This document shows, piece after piece, positions 58,339-64,000 of a stretch of DNA of 64,000 nucleotides. The DNA is from Terrisporobacter vanillatitrophus. Lineage in GTDB: Bacteria > Bacillota > Clostridia > Peptostreptococcales > Peptostreptococcaceae. Numbering within the stretch: the stretch's first letter is position 1; every line of letters starts with the position of its first letter. The position numbers and the translations under genes were made by a program. The notes under the pieces were generated by a model. The model saw nothing but the letters and a program-made list of their open reading frames with translations, searched no databases and was not told where the DNA came from. Location: assembly GCF_051148895.1 (NCBI RefSeq), contig NZ_CP154625.1, positions 3,472,001 to 3,536,000 on the forward strand, given 5' to 3'.

Positions 58339-59250
58339 TTATTTATTATGACCTGCAATTAAGGCACCATAAGCTATTGAGTATAATTTTGACTCATGAC
58401 TATCAGCTCTAGAAACTAAAACAATAGGAGCTTTTGCACCCATTATTATTCCAGCAGATTTTCCCCCTGCAAAATATGTTAAAGTTTTTCCTATACCGTT
58501 ACCCACTTCTATAGTTGGCATTAACATTATATCTGTTTCTCCTGCTACTCTACTTTCAAAACCTTTTATCTTTGCTGCTTCTTTAGATACCGCCAAGTCA
58601 AATGCTAAAGGTCCTTCTACTATTACACCTTCACCAAACTCTCCTCTTTCACCAGCTTCTTGTAAAGCTTTTGCATCAACTGTAGCTGGCATTTTAGGAT
58701 TTACCTTTTCCTTTGCAGCTAAGCATGCAACTTTTATTTCTTCTAATCCTAAAGGCTTAGTTGCTTCTATAGCATTTTTTAATATTTTAACTTTTTGATC
58801 ATAGTCAGGTGCTATATTCATACCTCCATCTGTCGTTACTAATAATTTATCATATGTGGGTATTTCATAAACCATAACATGACTAAGTAAGCTATCTGTT
58901 CTAAGACCCCACTCTTTATTTAAAACTGATTTTAGTATAACTGAAGTATCTAATAATCCCTTCATTACAAAGTCCGCTTCTTTTGAAGAAACTAATCTTA
59001 CAGCAGTTTCAGCACATTCTTCTATAGTATCTTTTTGTATTATTTTTATTCCATTTAAATCAAAATTTATCTCTTTACTAATCTCTCTTATTTTATTTTC
59101 TTCACCAATTAAAATAGGAACTATTATATCTTTCTCTACTGCACTTTGAATAGCTAGTAAAACCTCTTCATCGTGAGCTGCTGCCACTGACAATATAACT
59201 TTTTTGTCTCCTTTTAATTGATGTAATATGTCCTCTAATTTATTTATCAT
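58339..59250 (-). CDS. Phosphate butyryltransferase-family phosphotransacylase
   Basis: A 303-residue enzyme of the PTA_PTB family, which swaps CoA for phosphate on a short or branched/aromatic acyl-CoA. Conserved stretches are KEADFVMKGLLDTSVILKSV, VTTDGGMNIAPDYDQKVKIL, EGPLAFDLAVSKEAA, DIMLMPTIEVGNGIGKTLTYF and GAKAPIVLVSRADS. It works with the butyrate-kinase family enzyme encoded two genes upstream. With iorAB in the cluster, the natural substrate is more likely an aryl-acetyl-CoA or a branched acyl-CoA than butyryl-CoA; this is inferred. It starts 16 bases after the merR stop. Confidence 0.92.
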   Translation of the reverse strand: MINKLEDILHQLKGDKKVILSVAAAHDEEVLLAIQSAVEKDIIVPILIGEENKIREISKEINFDLNGIKIIQKDTIEECAETAVRLVSSKEADFVMKGLLDTSVILKSVLNKEWGLRTDSLLSHVMVYEIPTYDKLLVTTDGGMNIAPDYDQKVKILKNAIEATKPLGLEEIKVACLAAKEKVNPKMPATVDAKALQEAGERGEFGEGVIVEGPLAFDLAVSKEAAKIKGFESRVAGETDIMLMPTIEVGNGIGKTLTYFAGGKSAGIIMGAKAPIVLVSRADSHESKLYSIAYGALIAGHNK

Positions 59251-59266
59251 GCTTATTCCCCTTTAT

Positions 59267-60088
59267 TTAAGATTTCTTAACTAAAATTTGTAGTTCCATA
59301 ATTACTTCTTCATCTGTTAAAGATAAACTTGGATCTGTTAGTTCCATCTCCAATGAGTCATCTAAGATTTCATAACCTTGCTTATTAATATAAGACATCA
59401 ATTTTTCATAGTGCGGTGGTGCATCTTTGTGAACACCATTAAACCTAATACAAACATAAGTCCCTTTAGGAAATATTTTTATTAAACTTTTATCATATTT
59501 TTCTTCTTCTATCATCACAAAAATAGATTTATATTCTCCATATTCTTGCTGAATTAAATCTTCTCTAGCTATGGATACTCCAACTGCTCCATATGTTAAA
59601 AAAATTTTATTTTCAGACATTTTCGTCAACTTTCTAAGAGAAAGTTCAATATCATAATCAGTTTTAATACTGTGTCTTAACCTAACTGCTTGTCTTTCGT
59701 CAAAATCTATTTCCCTAATAATTCCTAATAAATCTTCTCTTGTTGAATCTTTAATTTGCATTATTTTATTATTAATCTTATGCTTAATAAGTTCTAATTC
59801 ACTTATTTTCTGATTAATAAAACTGTTTTGTTCTTCTAAGGAGTGTATTACATCTTCTGTATTTACATTATTTAGATTATATTTTATTTTATCCAATGAA
59901 AGTCCAAGTTCTTTTAAATACTTTATGGTCTCTAAATATTGAAATTGATCTAATGTATAATACCTATACTTATTCTCCTTATTAACAAAACTAGGTTTAA
60001 ATAAATCTATCTCATCATAATATCTTAATGTTTTTTTATTTATGTCAAATAACCTAGATATTTCTCCTATAGTAAAAAAATCCTTCAT
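59267..60088 (-). CDS. MerR-family regulator with GyrI-like effector domain
   Basis: A 273-residue regulator. The N-terminal winged helix FTIGEISRLFDINKKTLRYYDEIDLFKP and the following coiled coil (about 75-115) are of the MerR type. The C-terminal half (about 130-270) looks like the GyrI/BmrR effector-binding fold, ending EMELTDPSLSLTDEEVIMELQI. BmrR-like members respond to small hydrophobic ligands, here perhaps an aromatic acid. It lies between butyrate kinase and phosphotransacylase. A long dyad around its start points to self-control. Confidence 0.9.
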   Translation of the reverse strand: MKDFFTIGEISRLFDINKKTLRYYDEIDLFKPSFVNKENKYRYYTLDQFQYLETIKYLKELGLSLDKIKYNLNNVNTEDVIHSLEEQNSFINQKISELELIKHKINNKIMQIKDSTREDLLGIIREIDFDERQAVRLRHSIKTDYDIELSLRKLTKMSENKIFLTYGAVGVSIAREDLIQQEYGEYKSIFVMIEEEKYDKSLIKIFPKGTYVCIRFNGVHKDAPPHYEKLMSYINKQGYEILDDSLEMELTDPSLSLTDEEVIMELQILVKKS

Positions 60089-60095
60089 ATGACAA

Positions 60096-60140
60096 CTCCC
60101 CTAATTTTAATTATATTTATATTATATAAAATTAGAGGAG
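60096..60140 (-). promoter_or_regulatory. 45-bp dyad around the merR promoter and ribosome site
   Basis: Arms CTCCTCTAATTTTA and TAAAATTAGGGGAG (minus strand) are complementary over 14 positions with one G-U. The second arm contains the GGGGAG ribosome site seven bases before the merR ATG. A TATAAT (60121-60126) lies between the arms, with TTGGAT (60144-60149) 17 bases upstream of it. It may be a MerR operator or an RNA hairpin hiding the ribosome site. Confidence 0.6.
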
Positions 60141-60183
60141 CATATCCAATTATGTTAATTTAATCACGTATAAAATTTTTTTA

Positions 60184-61269
60184 CTAAGCTTTTATAAAAT
60201 CTGCTTCACTGTATATTGTGGCTTCTTCTTCACCTTCTAATACTCTAAGTGCACCAAAAGCTAAGGCCTCTAATTCATTTTCTCCAGCTAATATTTCTAC
60301 TGGTGCTATAAACTTAACTCTCTTGCTTATTGATTGACTCATATATTTAGAATAAGCTATTCCACCAGTTATAATTATTGCATCCACATCACCATTAACA
60401 ACTGTAGCAAGTTCGCCTATAGATTTTGCTACTTGTAGAGCTAAAGCATCATATATTAATTTTGCATATTCATCACCATTAGCTATTCTTTCTTCCACTT
60501 CTCTAGCATCAATAGTATTTAAATATGAAACTATTCCACCTTTACCTCTTACATTTTTAACCATTTCTTTATGAGTATATTTTCCTGAATAGCATAAATC
60601 AACTAACATTTTTGCTGGTAGTCTTCCCGCTCTTTCTGGTGAAAATGGTCCTTCTTCATCAGAAACAAAGTCTACCATTTTGCCTTTTTCATGAATATTC
60701 AAGCTTATACCTCCACCTAAATGAGCTACTATTAAATTTAAATCTTTATAGTTTTTATTATTCGTTTTTGCATATTTTATTGCCATAGCTCTAGTATTTA
60801 AAGCATGAGTTAAGCAAACTCTATCCAATCCCTTAAGTCCAGATACTTTTGCTATATCTCCACTTTCATCTACACAAACTGGATCATATATATATGATTT
60901 TACTCCGATTTCATTGGCAATAGAGTATGAAATTGTAGCTCCTAAATTTGATGCATGATCTAATGTAGGTCTATTATTTAATCGATCTATCATTTCCTTA
61001 TTTATTAAATATGCACCTGATTTGACTGGTGGTAATCCTCCACATCTTCCTACTACTGCATTTATACTTTTTAGCTCTATTTTATTTTCTTTTAAAGCTT
61101 TTTCTATCTCGTTTTTTCTCATTTCAAACTGATCCATTATAGATTTGAACTTTGATAACTCTTCTACTGAATGATTTAACGTGTTTGCAAAAACTTGATT
61201 TTCTCCATCATATACTGCAAATTTTGTTGATGTTGAGCCAGGATTTATGGCTAAAACTCTATAAGTCAT
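60184..61269 (-). CDS. buk: Butyrate kinase-family acyl kinase
   Basis: A 361-residue ASKHA acyl kinase converting an acyl-phosphate and ADP to the acid and ATP. Motifs are VLAINPGSTSTKFAVYDGE at the N-terminus, VGRCGGLPPVKSGAY, LDHASNLGA, VAHLGGGISLNIHEKGKMVD (phosphate-binding), EGPFSPERAGRLP and IITGGIAYSKYMSQSI. Length and motifs are normal for Buk. In this operon it is the ATP-yielding last step; the substrate may be an aryl-acetyl or branched-chain acyl phosphate. AAGGGG lies eight bases before the ATG. A hairpin at 61326-61362 separates it from iorB. Confidence 0.95.
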   Translation of the reverse strand: MTYRVLAINPGSTSTKFAVYDGENQVFANTLNHSVEELSKFKSIMDQFEMRKNEIEKALKENKIELKSINAVVGRCGGLPPVKSGAYLINKEMIDRLNNRPTLDHASNLGATISYSIANEIGVKSYIYDPVCVDESGDIAKVSGLKGLDRVCLTHALNTRAMAIKYAKTNNKNYKDLNLIVAHLGGGISLNIHEKGKMVDFVSDEEGPFSPERAGRLPAKMLVDLCYSGKYTHKEMVKNVRGKGGIVSYLNTIDAREVEERIANGDEYAKLIYDALALQVAKSIGELATVVNGDVDAIIITGGIAYSKYMSQSISKRVKFIAPVEILAGENELEALAFGALRVLEGEEEATIYSEADFIKA

Positions 61270-61325
61270 ATTTTTGTCCCCTTTTATAATTTTTTTATAT
61301 TATAATCTTTCATCATGATAGATGT

Positions 61326-61362
61326 CAAAAGCTATTATAAGAAAAACTTATAATAGCTTTTG
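61326..61362 (-). terminator. Hairpin between iorB and buk, terminator or attenuator
   Basis: CAAAAGCTATTATAAG and CTTATAATAGCTTTTG form a 16-bp perfect stem with a 5-base loop. The tail is only weakly T-rich, so it may be partial termination or an RNA-stability element inside the cluster. Confidence 0.6.
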
Positions 61363-61383
61363 AGTTTATATGGCTAAATAAAT

Positions 61384-61983
61384 TTAAACAGCTATCTTAC
61401 TTACTTCTGATTCTACTAAGTCCATTCCTATACGGAAAGCTTTTATATTTAAATCAATAAACTTTTCTTTTACATTTTTTCTTATAATACTTTCCCAATC
61501 AATTTTTTCTAGTTTCATTGATTTTACTAGAGAACCTAATAATATAACATTCATTACTTTTACATTTCCTAGTTCTACAGCCTTCTTTGCTGCATCTATA
61601 ATTTTTGCATCTAATCTTTTTAACTCTGCATCTATTTCTTCTTCTTTGTATTCAAACTTTCCTACTAATGTAGATACTGAGTTTAATCTATAATTATTTA
61701 CAACTACTTTTCCTTCTGGTTTTAAATATTTTAAATATCTTAATGCTTCCATTTTTTCAAAAGAAACTATCATATCTGCTCCACCAATTTCAATAACAGG
61801 AGAATAAACATTGTCTTCACTATATCTTACTTGAGAAGAGACTGATCCTCCTCTTTGGCTCATACCATGTATTTCACTCATCTTTACATCGTATCCAGCT
61901 TCCATTAATCCTATAGTTAATAACTTACTTGCAAGTATAGTGCCTTGACCACCTACACCTACTAACATAATACTTTTAGTCAT
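61384..61983 (-). CDS. iorB: Indolepyruvate:ferredoxin oxidoreductase, beta subunit
   Basis: A 199-residue gamma-type 2-oxoacid:ferredoxin oxidoreductase domain. It begins SIMLVGVGGQGTILASKLLT (CoA-binding glycine loop), followed by SEIHGMSQRGGSVSSQVRYS, the hallmark of the IorB family. With IorA it converts aryl-pyruvates (indole-, phenyl- or hydroxyphenyl-pyruvate) to aryl-acetyl-CoA, reducing ferredoxin. GGAGG lies in the end of iorA, and the ATG follows the iorA stop by one base, showing coupling. Confidence 0.96.
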   Translation of the reverse strand: MTKSIMLVGVGGQGTILASKLLTIGLMEAGYDVKMSEIHGMSQRGGSVSSQVRYSEDNVYSPVIEIGGADMIVSFEKMEALRYLKYLKPEGKVVVNNYRLNSVSTLVGKFEYKEEEIDAELKRLDAKIIDAAKKAVELGNVKVMNVILLGSLVKSMKLEKIDWESIIRKNVKEKFIDLNIKAFRIGMDLVESEVSKIAV

Positions 61984-61984
61984 A

Positions 61985-63769
61985 TTATTTTACCTCCTTT
62001 ATTATTGCTTCTTTAGGACATACTTGTGCACACACATCACATCCTAAACATTGATTTCTATCTATTCTAGCTTTTTTAATTTCTTTATTATATGAGATTG
62101 CTGGACATCCTGTCTTAGTACATTTTTTACATCCTATACATAAATCTTCTACAACTTCACATTTTGTTGTAAAGGGCTTATTAAACTCTTCTATATCTTC
62201 TTTAGAGAATTTTTTTAGAGCACAAGGCCATCTTGTAATGATTACAGACGCTTCTTTATTTTCAAATGCCCAATCAAGTGTATCATTTACTTCTTTTAAA
62301 TTATTAGGGTTTATTACTCTTAAATTTTTCACACCACATGCTCTAACTACTGCTTCTATGCTTATTTCATTAGTTGGCTCACCTTGTAATTTAAATCCTG
62401 AACCTGGATTTTCTTGATGTCCTGTCATACCAGTAATTCTATTGTCTAATATTATTGAGATGGCATTACCATTGTTATAAATAATATCTAAAAGTCCATT
62501 TATTCCTGTATGGAAGAATGTTGAATCTCCAAGTACACCTACAACTCTTTTCTTATTACCCTCTACCATATTGAAAACTTGTTGTGCTCCATGCCCTGAA
62601 CCTAAAGATGCACCCATACAAACTACACAGTCCATTGCATTATATGGCGGTGCAAATCCTAGAGTATAACATCCTATATCTCCAGTTATAACCACATCTT
62701 TTCTTTTCCCTAGTTCATAGAATAAACCTCTATGTGGACATCCAGCACAGAATGTTGGTGGTCTTGGAACTAATAATTCTTCATTTGTTTCTAAGTGATC
62801 AAATGTTTTTCCATATATAGCTTTTCTTATAACATCTGGTGTCATTTCTCCGTATGTTGGAAATACATCTTTACCATGACAATTTATTCCTAAAGCTTTA
62901 ACATGTTCTTCTATGAATTCATCATTTTCTTCTATAACATATATTTTTTCTATCTTAGATGCAAACTCTTTTATCTTTTCATCTGGCATTGGGAAAGTAA
63001 ATCCTAGTTTTAAATAAGATGCATCTTTTCCAAATACTTCTTTTGCGAAATTTATACACATTCCAGACGCAATAACACCTACTTTAGTATCATTTAATTC
63101 AATAGAGTTAAGATCAGTTTCATTGGAGAATTTTTCTAAGTTATTAAGTCTTTCTTCTACCTTTCCTCTTAATACTCTTGAGTTTGCAGGAACTGTAACA
63201 TATTTAGGTGCGTCTTTTACATACTCTTTTATTCCAACTTCTTTCCTACCTTCACACTCAACTATACCCTTTGAATGACACAGTCTTGTTGTTAACCTAT
63301 ATAAAACTGGCGTATCAAATTTTTCACTTATTTCAAATGCTTCTTTGAACATATCTTTAGCTTCTTGGCTAGTTGATGGCTCAAGCATTGGAATTTTAGC
63401 TGCTCTAGCATAATTTCTATTATCTTGCTCATTTTGTGATGAATGTTGTCCTGGTTCATCCGCTGTAATTATGATAAATCCTCCAGTTACACCTGTATAT
63501 GCTACAGTGAACAATGGATCAGCTGCCACATTTAAACCAACATGTTTCATAGATGCAACAGTTCTCGCTCCCGCTATTGAAGCTCCTGCCGCTGCCTCAA
63601 CTGCTACTTTCTCATTTGGAGCCCATTCTGCAAGAATATCATCCTTATATAAAGCTATATTTTCTAATATCTCCGTACTTGGAGTTCCCGGATAAGCTGA
63701 AGCATATTTTACACCAGCTTCATATGCTCCACGAGCTATGGCCTCATTACCTGTCATTAATTTCTTCAT
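61985..63769 (-). CDS. iorA: Indolepyruvate:ferredoxin oxidoreductase, alpha subunit
   Basis: A 594-residue thiamine-diphosphate enzyme. The N-terminal PFOR-like domain has GAYEAGVKYASAYPGTPSTE and EWAPNEKVAVEAAAGASIAGA. The TPP domain (about 330-520) has PTFCAGCPHRG, TGDIGCYTLGFAPP and VVGVLGDSTFFHTGINGLLD. Two C-terminal ferredoxin motifs read CIGCKKCTKTGCP and CLGCDVCAQVCP. All eight cluster cysteines are present. It oxidatively decarboxylates aryl-pyruvates and is irreversibly damaged by oxygen in known examples. GGGGG lies nine bases before the ATG at 63769. Confidence 0.97.
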   Translation of the reverse strand: MKKLMTGNEAIARGAYEAGVKYASAYPGTPSTEILENIALYKDDILAEWAPNEKVAVEAAAGASIAGARTVASMKHVGLNVAADPLFTVAYTGVTGGFIIITADEPGQHSSQNEQDNRNYARAAKIPMLEPSTSQEAKDMFKEAFEISEKFDTPVLYRLTTRLCHSKGIVECEGRKEVGIKEYVKDAPKYVTVPANSRVLRGKVEERLNNLEKFSNETDLNSIELNDTKVGVIASGMCINFAKEVFGKDASYLKLGFTFPMPDEKIKEFASKIEKIYVIEENDEFIEEHVKALGINCHGKDVFPTYGEMTPDVIRKAIYGKTFDHLETNEELLVPRPPTFCAGCPHRGLFYELGKRKDVVITGDIGCYTLGFAPPYNAMDCVVCMGASLGSGHGAQQVFNMVEGNKKRVVGVLGDSTFFHTGINGLLDIIYNNGNAISIILDNRITGMTGHQENPGSGFKLQGEPTNEISIEAVVRACGVKNLRVINPNNLKEVNDTLDWAFENKEASVIITRWPCALKKFSKEDIEEFNKPFTTKCEVVEDLCIGCKKCTKTGCPAISYNKEIKKARIDRNQCLGCDVCAQVCPKEAIIKEVK

Positions 63770-63798
63770 GTTAATAGTCCCCCTTACTTTTATGTTTT

Positions 63799-64000
63799 TT
63801 ATACTGAAGTTGTATCCAATAATTTAACTTTTTCAAAAACTTCTTTTATAATTTTTGGAGCTTTTTTACACTTTTCTTCTGATACTGCACATACCGCAAA
63901 TCTTAATCCCATTTTTAAAGGAACTAAATAAAGATTTTCTTTAGTGAGTGCTTCGCAAACTTCTTTTGGATTATTGCATGGTATACTTACAAAAAATCCA
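63799..64000 (-). CDS. Class I aminotransferase, probably aromatic (N-terminus outside window)
   Basis: The last 66 residues of a protein reading leftward from the window edge: GFFVSIPCNNPKEVCEALTK, then NLYLVPLKMGLRFAVCAVSE and a helical end. This resembles the C-terminus of class I aspartate/aromatic aminotransferases, where the substrate-binding Arg sits in the R-F-A-V or R-V-N-V motif. It stops 30 bases before iorA, so it is very likely the transaminase that makes the aryl-pyruvate. Only the C-terminus is seen, so the exact class is uncertain. Confidence 0.7.
   Translation of the reverse strand, partial: GFFVSIPCNNPKEVCEALTKENLYLVPLKMGLRFAVCAVSEEKCKKAPKIIKEVFEKVKLLDTTSV

Overview
The window comes from a low-GC, spore-forming, anaerobic Firmicute. 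Supporting signs are very AT-rich intergenic DNA, GGAGG ribosome binding sites, a CotF-like spore coat protein, an AI-2E/YtvI-family membrane protein, oxygen-sensitive enzymes (double-cubane reductase, indolepyruvate:ferredoxin oxidoreductase) and a 16S-tRNA-Ala-23S-5S operon. The gene set and the look of the 16S sequence suggest Peptostreptococcaceae (Clostridioides/Intestinibacter/Romboutsia group). From memory of 16S variable regions I lean to Intestinibacter, with low confidence.

Layout. 1-2430: a YtvI-like membrane protein (cut by the window edge), a CorC-type CBS protein, and a gene-poor stretch with a likely small RNA on the + strand. 2437-19254: one leftward DNA-end-processing island of seven genes, sbcC, sbcD, addA, addB and, upstream of them, three genes that look like a second AddAB-type machine whose AddB is split into a helicase-like half and a separate Fe-S nuclease. 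19483-24673: an M19 dipeptidase, a beta-lactamase-fold protein, a Nim-like flavoprotein, and a yedF/activase/double-cubane reductase cluster. 24904-30090: a complete rRNA operon on the minus strand with tRNA-Ala in the spacer, two tandem promoters and complementary processing stems. 30267-44301: transporters and housekeeping genes (ThrE-type exporter pair, RseC-like protein behind a cobalamin riboswitch, CDF metal transporter, DNA polymerase IV, UPF0371 protein with a structured leader, RNase J, coat protein, M20 amidohydrolase, cyclase, MATE pump). 44382-53610: two small membrane proteins, a start-less gene fragment, an archaeal-type D-aminoacyl-tRNA deacylase homologue, YitT, peptidase T, a lipoprotein, a secreted PIG-L deacetylase divergent from a VanRS-like two-component system, and glutamate racemase. 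53991-55460: an IS110-family element with a structured non-coding end. 55549-64000: an amino acid permease, an OxlT-like MFS transporter, and a leftward aminotransferase-iorA-iorB-buk-merR-ptb cluster.

The last cluster reads as an oxidative Stickland branch for aromatic amino acids. The amino acid is transaminated, IorAB oxidatively decarboxylates the aryl-pyruvate to an aryl-acyl-CoA, a phosphotransacylase exchanges CoA for phosphate, and a butyrate-kinase-family enzyme makes ATP. The features I consider most worth follow-up are the split AddAB-like trio, the cobalamin riboswitch placed directly before an RseC-family gene with its own promoter, the long leader of the UPF0371 gene that can mask its start site, the + strand small RNA candidate at about 2160-2388, and the candidate bridge RNA of the IS110 element. 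No CRISPR array, prophage or plasmid-type region was seen.
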